From Alphaproteobacteria bacterium (GTDB lineage Bacteria; Pseudomonadota; Alphaproteobacteria; MPNO01; UBA2964): a DNA stretch of 59,352 nucleotides. The DNA lies in assembly GCA_009377375.1 (NCBI GenBank), contig WHUE01000015.1:1-59352 (forward strand). The letters are read 5' to 3'. Shown piece by piece: positions 25,440-34,695 of this stretch. The notes under the pieces were generated by a model that worked only from the letters and a program-made list of their open reading frames with translations, did not search any database and had not been told where the DNA came from. The position numbers and the translations under genes are program-made. Each line of letters starts with the position of its first letter. The stretch's first letter is position 1.

Positions 25440-26021
25440 ATGCGTAAATATCTCTTCATGGCCATCGCGCTCTGCGTGGCGGGGCTGGCTTTCTGGGCCA
25501 TCTCGATCTTCAGATCAAGTCCGGATGCGCCCGCGCCGCCCCCGCGCGCCGGTGCGATGCAGAACTTTACCCCGGCTGAGCCTCCCAAACCAGCGCCGTC
25601 CGTCCGGCTGGCGGCGGCCGACGGGACGGAGAAGGGCCTTGAGGCCTGGCGGGGACAATTCGTGCTGGTGAACTTCTGGGCGACGTGGTGCGCGCCCTGC
25701 GTGCGCGAGATGCCGTCGCTGCAGCGCCTCCAGGCCGCGCTGGGCTCCGACCGCTTCACCGTGCTCGCCCTGTCCCAGGACCTGAAGGGATGGGACGTGA
25801 TCGCGCCGTTCCTCGACCGGCTGAAGCTGGACGCACTCCCCGTGCTGCACGACCCGCAGGGCGCGGCCGCGCGCGGCTTCGGCGTCGTCGGGCTGCCGGC
25901 CACGATCCTGCTCGGCCCGGACGGGACGGAGCTCGGCCGGCTGACCGGACCCGCCGAATGGGACGGTCCGGATGCGCAGGCCCTGATCCGGCATTATCTG
26001 GCGATGGACCTGCCGCAGTAA
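25440..26021 (+). CDS. TlpA/ResA-like thiol-disulfide oxidoreductase
   Basis: 193 residues. An N-terminal helix (residues 4-23) anchors the protein, a Pro-rich linker follows, and the thioredoxin-fold domain has [15 protein letters not shown] with the redox CxxC, plus the cis-Pro loop GLPATILL. It works on the periplasmic face, for example reducing apocytochrome c or copper-site thiols. It is divergent from the argH-like chimera with only 12 bp between start codons, the arrangement common in alphaproteobacteria for tlpA and argH. This position supports the chimera arising from a native argH. Confidence 0.87.
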   Translation: MRKYLFMAIALCVAGLAFWAISIFRSSPDAPAPPPRAGAMQNFTPAEPPKPAPSVRLAAADGTEKGLEAWRGQFVLVNFWATWCAPCVREMPSLQRLQAALGSDRFTVLALSQDLKGWDVIAPFLDRLKLDALPVLHDPQGAAARGFGVVGLPATILLGPDGTELGRLTGPAEWDGPDAQALIRHYLAMDLPQ

Positions 26022-26391
26022 CCGGCAAGAAATTATCCGGGCGAACCGGCCAATGGCGACTTGATTCCGGTATGCGACGGAGTCAGTCTTCGGGTCTGGA
26101 AAGACGTGCAGACAATCGAACCTGTCTCTTTCCCGGCCGGCGGGCCCTAGGCTGCGCCGGAACACGGTCGGATCTTTCGACGGCAAGGCCACCGTCCCGG
26201 CTGCGGGCCGGAAACGAACGGTTGAAGGACCTGTGCCCATCCGGCTGAGGCGAACGGGGCCGATCCTGGGCGGCCCCGTTCCCATGCCGGCCTTGAGTGC
26301 CTGTCCCTACGAAGCTGTAACGTGCGACAAGCGCCTGCGCGTCGGTCACCGCGAGCATGTAGTGGGCGCGTGTTGTGCCTCTTCAGCCAAT
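26022..26391. other. Intergenic region between tlpA-like gene and low-GC cassette
   Basis: The 370-bp gap lies between convergent genes. It contains a strong hairpin (26252-26281) and the transition from high GC to the lower-GC cassette, near 26330-26400. No gene, tRNA or clear attachment repeat is seen. Confidence 0.5.
26252..26281. terminator. Strong GC hairpin, possible terminator
   Basis: An 11-bp perfect stem (GAACGGGGCCG with CGGCCCCGTTC) encloses an 8-nt loop. It lies 230 bp after the tlpA-like stop and 110 bp before the end of the convergent cassette. No T-run follows on either strand, so termination is inferred from position and stem strength only. Confidence 0.4.
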
Positions 26392-27081
26392 CTACGCTTT
26401 TTTCAACTCGGACAGCGCGAGTTTGAGGTTGAGTGAAGCCTGATCTACGAAGCACTGCCAATCTCGGTATACGCGCGCCGACATTGTACGTACGTTGGGG
26501 ATTTCTGGAGTGTCTCTTATTCTTTTTTCCAAAGCCCACATGGATTGACTGACGTTTTTAGCCACTGGATATCGATCCAGATTCGGGATTCTTTTACTGT
26601 CGAGAAATCCCTTATTTATGTTTCTTGGACCATATATGATGTGGTCATCCCAAAAGCGTTTCTCTCGATTATTTCTAGGAAAAACTTGGCCGCTCTTGTA
26701 GTCGTCAGAGAAATCTCTGAATGTATTTTCCAAACGGGCAAAAAAAGCAGGAGAGATTACACTAAAATCTAAATCCGAGTGTTCGCCGAATGGCTTTCCA
26801 AAAGCGACACTAGCTAGAGAGTACCCAATCCGCGCACTTCCAATAAGAGTAATTTCTTTCGGGTGCACATCGAGTCTAGCGCCGAGCCAACCTCGAATAG
26901 ATTCGAAGATTGCAGGACATTTTTGGAAGGCGAAAGGCACTCCTTCGCTGATCCATAGACGGACAATTGTCTCTCTGCTGGTCCGAGTGCCGCACTCCAG
27001 AACGGCGCGCAGTTCCTCAGGCTTTGGGAACGGATAGCCTAGGGATGCTAACTGGGCATCCACGGAGAAGGGGTGTATCAT
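26392..27081 (-). CDS. Nucleotidyltransferase-fold protein of unknown function
   Basis: 229 residues. ITLIGSARIGYSLA (G81, S82) followed 20 residues later by EHSDLDFSVIS (D103, D105) is the GS-x-DxD signature of the polymerase-beta nucleotidyltransferase superfamily. The N-terminus (about 1-75) and the C-terminal helical part match nothing I recognise. Base composition is far lower in GC than the neighbours. The start lies 65 bp inside the upstream GT51 gene in another frame, so the two are likely co-translated. Possible roles include nucleotide transfer to protein or RNA, or small-nucleotide synthesis in a defence-type cassette. None is demonstrated. Confidence 0.68.
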   Translation of the reverse strand: MIHPFSVDAQLASLGYPFPKPEELRAVLECGTRTSRETIVRLWISEGVPFAFQKCPAIFESIRGWLGARLDVHPKEITLIGSARIGYSLASVAFGKPFGEHSDLDFSVISPAFFARLENTFRDFSDDYKSGQVFPRNNREKRFWDDHIIYGPRNINKGFLDSKRIPNLDRYPVAKNVSQSMWALEKRIRDTPEIPNVRTMSARVYRDWQCFVDQASLNLKLALSELKKA

Positions 27082-27694
27082 TTAGGTGCTCATATATGCC
27101 ATGGCGGAGGTGGCTTTTGTACAATGTCATCAAGTGCTCGCTCCGACGCTGAATCTGCAGTGTTCGAATACTGGGCGCGGATTTAGGTTCTGGATACTTT
27201 AATCTAGCGACCAGAGAAGCAGCTTCTGCGAATTGCAAGGAGTTTGGTGTGAAATGTAACCGTCGACAAGCTTGCTGATATCCATTCATTCGCCAGCCGT
27301 AGTATGCTATAGAAAGATATATTGAGGGCAAGATATATTTCGGATAGTACGCTGATACCAGCGCTGCCAGAATTATTTCTTTGGCTTTCCGGCGGATACT
27401 CCGCTCGTACCTTCCTGTAACGGTCCGAACAAGTTGTTGCTCAATCGTACTTGCGCCTTCCCGCTTTCCGTAGGCGATGCGGCGCCAGATCGCCCGGCCT
27501 ATCGCAACCGAGTCAAAGCCTGGGTGCTTACCATTCCTATGATCTTCTCCGGAAATGAGCAATTGCTGCGCAATCAGGGGCGGAGCCAGATCAGGCCGTT
27601 GTGCAAGGAACGCCTGCTCGCAGTCAATGCGATCACGCACCAGCTTCCAGTCACTACAGCGGTTCAAAAGCATCTCAGCGAACTTGCCGGACAT
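27017..27694 (-). CDS. GT51-type transglycosylase domain protein without membrane anchor
   Basis: 225 residues. Motifs of peptidoglycan glycosyltransferases are in order: SGEDHRNGKHPGFD (E50 as catalytic Glu), EGASTIEQQLVR and RRKAKE. The region ILPSIYLSIAYYG aligns to the usual ILExYLNxxxFG but lacks its Glu. There is no N-terminal membrane helix or signal peptide, unlike MtgA or class A PBPs, so it appears cytoplasmic or peripheral. GC content is low, as in its partner NTase gene, which it overlaps by 65 bp. It may be a repurposed glycosyltransferase in an acquired two-gene system. Confidence 0.7.
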   Translation of the reverse strand: MSGKFAEMLLNRCSDWKLVRDRIDCEQAFLAQRPDLAPPLIAQQLLISGEDHRNGKHPGFDSVAIGRAIWRRIAYGKREGASTIEQQLVRTVTGRYERSIRRKAKEIILAALVSAYYPKYILPSIYLSIAYYGWRMNGYQQACRRLHFTPNSLQFAEAASLVARLKYPEPKSAPSIRTLQIQRRSEHLMTLYKSHLRHGIYEHLNDTPLLRGCPVSIPRLSVPKA

Positions 27695-27815
27695 CGATTA
27701 GTTTCTCTCGGAGAGATGGCAGAGTGATCGGTGACAACCTGTCCCGCCCGGGGGCCACGGTCAACCGGTTGCGCAGACGGCGCGATTGCTGCCCTCTCCG
27801 CTCTCCTGAGAACTC

Positions 27816-28736
27816 TCAGCGCGTCGGGACCGGTTTTTCGCCCGAATAGTCGTAGAAGCCGCGGCCCGCCTTGCGGCCGAGCCAGCCGGCATCGACGTAT
27901 TTCACCAGCAGCGGGCAGGGGCGGTACTTGCTGTCGGCGAGACCCTCGTACAGCACCTGCATGATCGACAGGCAGGTGTCCAGCCCGATGAAATCGGCCA
28001 GCTCCAGCGGCCCCATCGGGTGGTGCGCGCCGAGCTTCAGCGCGGTGTCGATGTCGGTGACGGTCGAGACGCCCTCGTGCAGCGTGTAGATCGCCTCGTT
28101 CAGCATCGGCAGCAGGATGCGGTTGACGATGAAGGCGGGGAAGTCCTCCGACACCACCGGGCGCTTCTTCAGCTTGAGCGCGACTTCGCGCACCAGCTCG
28201 AAGGTCGGGTCGTCGGTGGCGATGCCGCGGATCAGCTCCACCAGCTCCATCGCCGGCACCGGGTTCATGAAGTGCAGCCCCATGAACGCCGCCGGCCGGT
28301 CGGTCGCCGCCGCCAGCCGCGTGATCGAGATCGAGGAGGTGTTGGAGGCGAGGATCGCGTCGGGACGCATCGCCTTGGTGACCTGCTCGAATATCCTGCG
28401 CTTGATGCCCTCGTCCTCGGTCGCCGCCTCGATCACCAGGTCGGTGTCGGCGAACATCGCGTAGTCGGTGCCGGTGCGGATGCGCTTCATCGTCGCGTCC
28501 ATGTCCCCGACGGTCATGCGCTCGCGGTCGACCTGGCGCTGCAGCCGCTTGCCGATTCCGGCCGTGGCGCGCTTCAGTATATCTTCCTTGATGTCGACCA
28601 GCGCGACCTCGAACCCGGACTGGGCGCAGACCTGGGCGATCCCGCTGCCCATCTGTCCAGCGCCGATGACGCCTATCCTCCTGATCGAGGCCGCTGCCTT
28701 GCCGGCGCCGCCGTCATGGGTTTCGGGCATGTCCAT
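27816..28736 (-). CDS. 3-hydroxybutyryl-CoA/3-hydroxyacyl-CoA dehydrogenase
   Basis: 306 residues, the single-function short form. The NAD-binding fold is RRIGVIGAGQMGSGIAQ with an acidic VALVDIKED end. The catalytic region has SNTSSISITRLA and HFMNPVPAMELVELI, with the active-site His, and the C-terminal domain has IVNRILLPMLNEAI and GAHHPMGPLELADFIG. It oxidises 3-hydroxyacyl-CoA to 3-oxoacyl-CoA in fatty-acid or butanoate metabolism. It follows etfA on the same strand, a common alphaproteobacterial order. Confidence 0.93.
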   Translation of the reverse strand: MDMPETHDGGAGKAAASIRRIGVIGAGQMGSGIAQVCAQSGFEVALVDIKEDILKRATAGIGKRLQRQVDRERMTVGDMDATMKRIRTGTDYAMFADTDLVIEAATEDEGIKRRIFEQVTKAMRPDAILASNTSSISITRLAAATDRPAAFMGLHFMNPVPAMELVELIRGIATDDPTFELVREVALKLKKRPVVSEDFPAFIVNRILLPMLNEAIYTLHEGVSTVTDIDTALKLGAHHPMGPLELADFIGLDTCLSIMQVLYEGLADSKYRPCPLLVKYVDAGWLGRKAGRGFYDYSGEKPVPTR

Positions 28737-28775
28737 CGCGCGTATCCGTTGCTGTCGCCGGCGGCCGGAGCCTGC

Positions 28776-29729
28776 CTAGCGGGGTTTCACATCCTGCTTG
28801 TCGAGCTCGGCCGAAAGCGCTGGAACCGCCTCGAACAGGTCCGCCACCAGGCCGTAATCGGCGACCTGGAAGATCGGCGCCTCCTCGTCCTTGTTGATCG
28901 CGACGATCACCTTGCTGTCCTTCATCCCGGCCAGATGCTGGATGGCGCCGGAGATGCCGACGGCGATGTAGAGCTCCGGCGCGACGATCTTGCCGGTCTG
29001 GCCGACCTGGAAGTCGTTGGGCTTGTAGCCCGCGTCCACCGCCGCGCGCGAGGCGCCGACGGCGGCGCCCAGCTTGTCGGCGATCTCCTCGATCATCGCG
29101 AAATTGTCGCCGGACTGCATGCCGCGCCCGCCGGAGATGACGATGCGCGCGCCGGTCAGCTCGGGGCGGGCGGACCGGGTCAGCTCCTGGCCGACGACCT
29201 CGCTGATGCCCGGATCGTCCGCCGCGTCCACCGGCTCGACCGCGGCGCTGCCGCCCTCGGCCTCAGCGGCGGGGAAGGCGGTGCCGCGCACGGTGACGAC
29301 CATCTTCGCGTCCGTGGCCTGCACCGTCGCCAGCGCGTTGCCGGCATAGATCGGACGCACGAAGGTGTCGGGCGACTTGACCTCGACGATGTCGGACACC
29401 TGCACGACGTCCAGCAGGGCGGCGATGCGCGGCGCGACGTTCTTGCCGAACGTCGTGTGCGCGGCGACGATATGGCCGTAATCGCCGGCGATCTTTACCG
29501 CCAGCGCGGCCAGCGGCTCCGCCAGCGTGTTGCCGTAGCGCGCGTCGTCCGCGACGCGCACCTTGCGCAGACCGGGAACCCTGGCAGCCGCCTCGGCCAC
29601 CGCGCCGCAGCCGTCGCCGGCCACCAGCATGTCGATCTCCGCATCCATGGCGACCGCCGCGGTCACGGCGCACAGCGTCGCCGGCTTCAGCACCGCGTTG
29701 TCGTGTTCGGCAACAACAAGAACGGCCAT
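28776..29729 (-). CDS. etfA: Electron transfer flavoprotein alpha subunit
   Basis: 317 residues from the ATG at 29727-29729, which overlaps the etfB stop by one base. The N-terminal domain opens [11 protein letters not shown]. The C-terminal FAD-binding domain has [31 protein letters not shown] and [23 protein letters not shown]. With EtfB it carries electrons from acyl-CoA dehydrogenases to ETF-ubiquinone oxidoreductase. It is the middle gene of an etfB-etfA-hbd operon. Confidence 0.95.
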   Translation of the reverse strand: MAVLVVAEHDNAVLKPATLCAVTAAVAMDAEIDMLVAGDGCGAVAEAAARVPGLRKVRVADDARYGNTLAEPLAALAVKIAGDYGHIVAAHTTFGKNVAPRIAALLDVVQVSDIVEVKSPDTFVRPIYAGNALATVQATDAKMVVTVRGTAFPAAEAEGGSAAVEPVDAADDPGISEVVGQELTRSARPELTGARIVISGGRGMQSGDNFAMIEEIADKLGAAVGASRAAVDAGYKPNDFQVGQTGKIVAPELYIAVGISGAIQHLAGMKDSKVIVAINKDEEAPIFQVADYGLVADLFEAVPALSAELDKQDVKPR

Positions 29730-30478
29730 CAGATCACCCCCGCTTCGTTCTTCAGCTTCGACACCAGCTCGGCCACGTCGGCGACCTTGCCGCCGCCCTT
29801 GCGCGGCGGCGGCTCTTCCACGCGCAGCGTCCGGAGCCGGGGCGCGACGTCCACACCGAGATCGTCCGGCGAATAGGTGTCGATCTGCTTCTTCTTCGCC
29901 TTCATGATGTTGGGCAGCGAGGCGTAGCGCGGCTCGTTCAGCCGCAGGTCGGTGCTGACGACGCAGGGCATCTTCAGCGACACGGTCTCCAGCCCGCCAT
30001 CCACCTCGCGCGTGACGCGCGCCCGGCCGTCCGCGATCTCGATCTTCGAGGCGAAGGTGCCCTGGGGCCAGCCGAGCAGCGCGGCCAGCATCTGGCCGGT
30101 CTGGCTGCAATCGTCGTCGATCGCCTGCTTGCCGAGGATGACCAGTTCGGGGCCTTCCTTCTCGACGATCGCCTTCAGCAGCTTGGCGACCGCCAGCGGC
30201 TGCAGCTCGGCGTCGGTCTCGATGAGGATGCCGCGCCCGGCGCCCATGGCCAGGGCGGTGCGGATGGTCTCGGTGCATTTCTGCCCGCCCATCGACACGG
30301 CGATGACCTCGTCGGCGGTGCCGGCTTCCTGCATCCGCACGGCCTCTTCGACCGCGATTTCGTCGAACGGGTTCATCGACATCTTGACGTTGGCCGTCTC
30401 GACGCCGGTGTTGTCCCCCTTGACCCGGATCTTGACGTTGTAGTCGATCACCCGCTTCACGGCGACCATCACCTTCAT
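29729..30478 (-). CDS. etfB: Electron transfer flavoprotein beta subunit
   Basis: 249 residues, the usual length. [20 protein letters not shown] is the standard start. [29 protein letters not shown] and the C-terminal [16 protein letters not shown] with its AMP-binding region are typical. It pairs with EtfA encoded next. The 170-bp region upstream has an AT-rich stretch and probably contains the operon promoter. Confidence 0.95.
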   Translation of the reverse strand: MKVMVAVKRVIDYNVKIRVKGDNTGVETANVKMSMNPFDEIAVEEAVRMQEAGTADEVIAVSMGGQKCTETIRTALAMGAGRGILIETDAELQPLAVAKLLKAIVEKEGPELVILGKQAIDDDCSQTGQMLAALLGWPQGTFASKIEIADGRARVTREVDGGLETVSLKMPCVVSTDLRLNEPRYASLPNIMKAKKKQIDTYSPDDLGVDVAPRLRTLRVEEPPPRKGGGKVADVAELVSKLKNEAGVI

Positions 30479-30652
30479 GACCTTCTCACTCGCTGTTGCC
30501 GGTCCAACCGGCGGCCCCGATTCTTATGGTGCAATGCAAAATGTAATATGTGTGCGAACGATACTGCCGAAAACTTCGCTGTCAAGCGCGCCATACCGCG
30601 CCGTTTGCCGCAGGACCGGCGTTAACCCCACGAAACGCGGAAATCTGCGGCC

Positions 30653-30850
30653 TCAGCCGCGGCCGAAGAGGAAGGCCAGCGCGATTAGCATGATGGCCGC
30701 GAACTGAAAAATCACCCGCAGCCGCATCATCTTGTTGGAATGGCGGGCGTTGAAACCGCCCTGGCGCAGCATGGAGACGACCCCGACGATCAGCACCGCC
30801 AGCGTGGCGCCGACCGCCAGAATGACCAGCCAGGGAAAGACGGACTCCAT
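30653..30850 (-). CDS. Small two-helix HIG1-domain-like membrane protein
   Basis: 65 residues starting MESVFPWLVILAVGA. Two membrane helices (about 6-26 and 45-62) flank the loop GGFNARHSNKMMRLRVIFQ, whose NKMMRxRV pattern is typical of HIG1-type and 'twin transmembrane' proteins linked to respiratory complexes. In alphaproteobacteria this gene usually lies close to etfBA, as here. A start 13 codons upstream is possible but lacks the conserved N-terminus. Confidence 0.78.
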   Translation of the reverse strand: MESVFPWLVILAVGATLAVLIVGVVSMLRQGGFNARHSNKMMRLRVIFQFAAIMLIALAFLFGRG

Positions 30851-30969
30851 GATGACCGAATATATAGGGCCGGGCGGGGCCGCGCACACCGATTCGGCGG
30901 CTGTGCGGCCTGTTGCCGCATCCGCCCGGCCTGTTGCCCCGGCCCGCGGCCCAGTGTAGACCCCGCGCC

Positions 30970-31815
30970 ATGAGCTTCATGGACCGCATCGAGGAATGCA
31001 ACGTCCGCGATCCGGGCGGCTTCCTGCCGTTTACGGTGGACGGGCGGCGCATCGGCCGGGTGGCGAGGCGCATCGCCGGGCTGCTGGAGGCGCATTCAGA
31101 GGCTTTCGCGGTGGCGGAGGACGGTGTGACCCTGGCGGCGGGGCTGGACGGGTACGAGGCGCGCACGCGCGCGGTGGACGCCGCGCTCCGCGCGCTGCGG
31201 GACGACGGCGAGATCCCCGAATGGTGCGACGAGCCCTATCCCGTGGGCACCGCGTTTCACGAGACCCCGCTGTTCCAGATCGAGCGCGCCGCCGCCGCGC
31301 GGTTCGGGGTGCGGGCCTACGGCGTGCATGTCAACGCCTTCGTCCGCCGCGACGACGGCATCCATATCTGGATCGCCCGGCGGTCGCGCGGCAAGGCGAC
31401 CTATCCCGGCCTGCTCGACAACGCCATCGCCGGCGGCCAGCCGGTGGGAATCGGGCTGATGGAGAACGTCATCAAGGAATCGGGCGAGGAGGCCGGCGTG
31501 CCCGCCGCGCTGGCCCGCCGCGCCATTGCCATCGGCGCCGTCACCTATACGCGGCAGGAGGGCGAGAAGACGATGCCCGACGTGCTGTTCAACTACGACC
31601 TGGAGCTGCCGCCGGATTTCACGCCGCGCAATACCGACGGCGAGGTCGAGGAATTCATGCTGCTGCCGGCCGCGGAGGTGATGCGGATCACCGAGCACAC
31701 GCAGGAGTTCAAGTTCAACTGCGCATTGGTCAATATCGATTTCTTCATCCGCCACGGGCTGCTGGCGCCGGAGCATCCCGACTACCTCGCCATCCAGGCG
31801 GGGCTGCGGCGCTGA
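30970..31815 (+). CDS. NUDIX hydrolase with N-terminal DUF4743-like domain
   Basis: 281 residues. The N-terminal half (about 1-115) resembles DUF4743 of thiamine-pyrophosphokinase-related NUDIX proteins (IPEWCDEPYPV). The Nudix box is GGQPVGIGLMENVIKESGEEAGV-like, positions about 157-179, with the REx2EE core as KESGEE. The enzyme probably hydrolyses a damaged thiamine diphosphate or another nucleoside diphosphate. It begins a three-gene run joined by stop/start overlaps with alkA and a carboxylesterase. Confidence 0.87.
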   Translation: MSFMDRIEECNVRDPGGFLPFTVDGRRIGRVARRIAGLLEAHSEAFAVAEDGVTLAAGLDGYEARTRAVDAALRALRDDGEIPEWCDEPYPVGTAFHETPLFQIERAAAARFGVRAYGVHVNAFVRRDDGIHIWIARRSRGKATYPGLLDNAIAGGQPVGIGLMENVIKESGEEAGVPAALARRAIAIGAVTYTRQEGEKTMPDVLFNYDLELPPDFTPRNTDGEVEEFMLLPAAEVMRITEHTQEFKFNCALVNIDFFIRHGLLAPEHPDYLAIQAGLRR

Positions 31816-32462
31816 TGGCCGCGCTGACGCAGGCCCGCTTCGCCGGGGCGGTGGCCGCGCTCGCCGCCGCCGACGCGGATCTCGGCGCCGTGGTCGATGC
31901 GTTCGGCCCGCCGCCGATCTGGCGCCGGCCGGCGGGATTTCCGACGCTGGCGCTGCTGATCCTCGAACAGCAGGTCTCGCTGGCCTCCGCGAAAGCCGCC
32001 TGCGACCGGCTGACGGAAGCCTGCGGCGGCACGCTGGCGCCCGCTTCCGTGCTGGCGCTGGACGACACGGCAATGCGCGCGGCGGGAGTCAGCCGCCAGA
32101 AGACCCGATACATCCGCGAACTGGCGGGCGCGGTGACCGGCGGCGCGCTGCGGCTGGACCGGTTCGGCCGCGCCGATGACGAGGCGGTTCGCGCGGCGCT
32201 CACCGCCATCGTCGGCATCGGCAACTGGACGGCGGATATCTACCTGATGATGGCGCTGGGCCGCCCGGATGTCTGGCCGGTCGGCGACCTGGCGCTCCAG
32301 GTCGCGGCGCAGGCGGTGAAGCGCCTGCCGACGCGCCCCGGCCCGGAGACGCTGGACGGGCTCGGCGAGGCCTGGCGGCCGTGGCGGGCGGTTGCCGCCC
32401 GCATCCTGTGGCATTATTACCTCAACACGGTGCGCCAGCGACGCGGAGAAACCAGGACATGA
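31815..32462 (+). CDS. alkA: DNA-3-methyladenine glycosylase II (AlkA-like, HhH-GPD)
   Basis: 215 residues starting at the ATG that overlaps the NUDIX stop (TGATG). The helix-hairpin-helix and catalytic Asp are in IVGIGNWTADIYLMMALGRPDVWPVGDLAL-like residues about 135-163, with D near 160. ILEQQVSLASAKAA is the usual base-recognition region. It removes alkylated bases from DNA. It lacks the N-terminal domain of E. coli AlkA, as many bacterial forms do. Confidence 0.9.
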   Translation: MAALTQARFAGAVAALAAADADLGAVVDAFGPPPIWRRPAGFPTLALLILEQQVSLASAKAACDRLTEACGGTLAPASVLALDDTAMRAAGVSRQKTRYIRELAGAVTGGALRLDRFGRADDEAVRAALTAIVGIGNWTADIYLMMALGRPDVWPVGDLALQVAAQAVKRLPTRPGPETLDGLGEAWRPWRAVAARILWHYYLNTVRQRRGETRT

Positions 32463-33118
32463 ACGACATCCCGGCCCTGACCGGCCCCCGCTTCGGCCCT
32501 GTCTCCGGCGGCGCGCCGAAGCGGATGGTCATCCTGCTGCACGGCTACGGCGCCAACGGCGACGACCTGATCGGGCTGGCCCCGGCCTTCGCGCAGGTGC
32601 TGCCCGACGCGGTGTTCGTCGCGCCCAACGCGCCCTGGCGCTGCGAGATGTCGCCGATGGGATACCAGTGGTTCGACGTCTGGGACCAGAACACGGCGGA
32701 CCGGCTGCGCCAGCTTCGCGAAACCGCCGAAATCGCGGACGCCTTCATCGACGCCGCCCTGGAAGAGCACGGGCTCGCCGACAAGGATCTCGTGCTCTGC
32801 GGCTTCTCTCAGGGCACCATGCTGTCGCTGCATGTCGGGCTCCGCCGGCCAAGGCCCTGCGCCGGCATTCTCGGCTATTCCGGCCGGCTGGAGGCGCCGG
32901 AGACGCTGGCCGGAGAGATCGTGTCCCGCCCGCCGGCGATGCTGATCCATGGCGAGCAGGACGAACTGCTGGCTGTCGCCCTGATGGACGCGGCGGCTGC
33001 GCGGTTGCGCGAATGCGGGGTGAAAGTGGAAACCCACCGCTGTCCCGGGCTCGGCCACGGCATCGACCCGGACGGAATCCGCCTGGGCGCGGGATTCCTG
33101 TCCGTCTGCTTCGCCTGA
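32459..33118 (+). CDS. Carboxylesterase/phospholipase (alpha/beta hydrolase_2)
   Basis: 219 residues from the ATG overlapping the alkA stop. ILLHGYGANGDDLIGL is the oxyanion loop, GFSQGTMLSLH holds the catalytic Ser, HGEQDELL the Asp and GLGHGIDPD the His. This is the PF02230 carboxylesterase family, which acts on short-chain esters or acylated proteins. It ends the NUDIX-alkA-esterase unit. Confidence 0.9.
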   Translation: MNDIPALTGPRFGPVSGGAPKRMVILLHGYGANGDDLIGLAPAFAQVLPDAVFVAPNAPWRCEMSPMGYQWFDVWDQNTADRLRQLRETAEIADAFIDAALEEHGLADKDLVLCGFSQGTMLSLHVGLRRPRPCAGILGYSGRLEAPETLAGEIVSRPPAMLIHGEQDELLAVALMDAAAARLRECGVKVETHRCPGLGHGIDPDGIRLGAGFLSVCFA

Positions 33119-33249
33119 ACGGCCCGCGCGGCGTCGCCGGGGCGTCGTGGACATCCGAATTGTATCGGCTGCCATAACTCTGTAATCTGTTAAGGTTATG
33201 TCACGCCACAACATGTAGACAGGCCAACCCGCCTAGGACCGATACGTCG

Positions 33250-33805
33250 ATGACTGCCAATGAGTGCCCGGCCCTGGTGCTCAATGCCGATTTCCGGCCT
33301 CTGAGCTATTTTCCACTGTCGCTGTGGTGCTGGCAGGACGCGGTCAAGGCGGTGTTTCTCGACCGCGTCAACATCGTCTCGGAATACGAGGACGAGGTCC
33401 ACTCCCCGAGCTTCGCGATGCGGCTGCCCAGCGTGATCGCGCTCAAGCAGTACATCCCGGCCGCGCGCCGCCCCGCCTTCACCCGGTTCAACGTGTTCCT
33501 GCGCGACCGGTTCGACTGCCAGTACTGCGGCGACGTTTCCGGCGCACGAACTGACCTTCGACCATGTCGTGCCGCGCTCGCGCGGCGGCATGACGAGCTG
33601 GACCAACGTCGTCACCGCGTGTTCGTGCTGCAACCTGCTGAAGGGCGACAAGATGCCCCGCGAGGCGGGCATGTTCCCGCTCACCCGCCCCGATCAGCCT
33701 TCCGCATGGGAGTTGCAGGAAAACGGCCGCGGCTTCCCCCCTAACTATCTCCACCAGAGCTGGCGGGATTTCCTTTACTGGGACAGCGAGCTGGAAGAGG
33801 CGTAG
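33250..33805 (+). pseudogene. HNH endonuclease, apparent frameshift
   Basis: The N-terminal frame (MTANECPALVLNADFRPLSYFPLSLW to FDCQYCGD) is the widely conserved alphaproteobacterial HNH protein. It breaks at about 33535 and resumes one frame over as FPAHELTFDHVVPRSRGG, WTNVVTACSCCNLLKGDK and NYLHQSWRDFLYW. Removing one G in GACGTTT (33532-33538), or adding two bases, restores a protein of about 184 residues with the full HNH core (FDHVVP, N, and two CxxC). A sequence error is plausible because both halves are well conserved. Confidence 0.82.
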
Positions 33806-33834
33806 CGCCCCGGCGGCGGCGTGAGGACCGGGTT

Positions 33835-34080
33835 CTAGTCCCAGGCCGGATCGCCGAGATCGATGTCGTCCTTGTCCGTCAGCGCGCCGGCCGCGGCGCC
33901 CGCGGCGCCGCCGAGCAGCCCGCCGCCGAGGACGCTGCCGCCGGTGGCTGCGGCGCCCGCCGCGCCGACGCCGGCGCCGATGCCGGCGCCGCTCAGGGCC
34001 CGGTCTTCCTTGCTGCTGCCGCAGGCGATAAGGGGCAGCGCCAGCAGCGCCGCCATGATCGGTTTGCTCCAGGTCTGCAT
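33835..34080 (-). CDS. Small glycine-zipper lipoprotein
   Basis: 81 residues after a clear GGAGG site. A lipoprotein signal ends LIAC. The mature part is a glycine-zipper ([35 protein letters not shown]) ending DLGDPAWD. Such proteins insert in the outer membrane, often of entericidin or YMGG type. No specific role is visible. It is followed on the same strand, upstream, by another small exported protein. Confidence 0.78.
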   Translation of the reverse strand: MQTWSKPIMAALLALPLIACGSSKEDRALSGAGIGAGVGAAGAAATGGSVLGGGLLGGAAGAAAGALTDKDDIDLGDPAWD

Positions 34081-34133
34081 CGCATTATCCTCCTTAACAG
34101 GGTCGAATATGCGGGCGCAGGACCGCGCAGCGT

Positions 34134-34445
34134 CTACCTGGCGGTCTGCCTGCTGCGCCTCGCGCAATCCCCGGCCATGCGGCTCAACTCCTCCTGGACG
34201 GCCGGGTCGTTCCGCTCCTGCGACAGCTTTGCCGACCTGGTTTTGAAATCCTCGGCGGACCATTGCCGCCGCATTTCATCCGCCATGCAGGCGCATGTCT
34301 CGGAGCAGAAGGCTTGCGACTTGTTTTCCGCGCATTTCTCGGTGCATGTCCGGTTGTGCTGGCGCAGCGTGTCGTCCGGGATACGGTCCTGGGCGATCGC
34401 CAGGGCCGGCAGCGTCAGAACGAGTGCGATTATCGACGTCCTCAT
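34134..34445 (-). CDS. Small exported cysteine-rich protein
   Basis: 103 residues with a signal peptide (MRTSIIALVLTLPALAIA) after a GGAGGAAG site. The mature part has six cysteines in CTEKC, FCSETCAC and a later DCARR, probably forming disulfides in the periplasm. No family is recognised. It is next to the glycine-zipper lipoprotein on the same strand. Confidence 0.7.
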   Translation of the reverse strand: MRTSIIALVLTLPALAIAQDRIPDDTLRQHNRTCTEKCAENKSQAFCSETCACMADEMRRQWSAEDFKTRSAKLSQERNDPAVQEELSRMAGDCARRSRQTAR

Positions 34446-34695
34446 TGCGGCTTCCTCCTTCCCGGGTTTCGTTCTGCTGCGCGCATGCCGTCCCGGGCAC
34501 AGCTGTGCGGCCCGGCGAGATGTCGCGGCTTGAATGTCCGGTCTCCGAATAAAACAGCGTCTGCGGCAGAGCGGTTCCGGCGTTGCCTCATTTTTTTGAG
34601 CGGTCCCCGCGACCTCGCCGCAAGGCGACTTGACCGGCGGGCGCCGCACCGTCCATCCTTAACAGATTCATACGCAGCGGCAGGCGGACGGAACA

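Noticed and set aside
26022-26391. Attachment-site repeats flanking the low-GC cassette
   Set aside because: I could not find matching direct repeats at the two ends, so no att site is claimed.
28020-29876. Long plus-strand frame across hbd and etfA
   Set aside because: Antisense to two certain genes with composition typical of shadow frames in GC-rich DNA.
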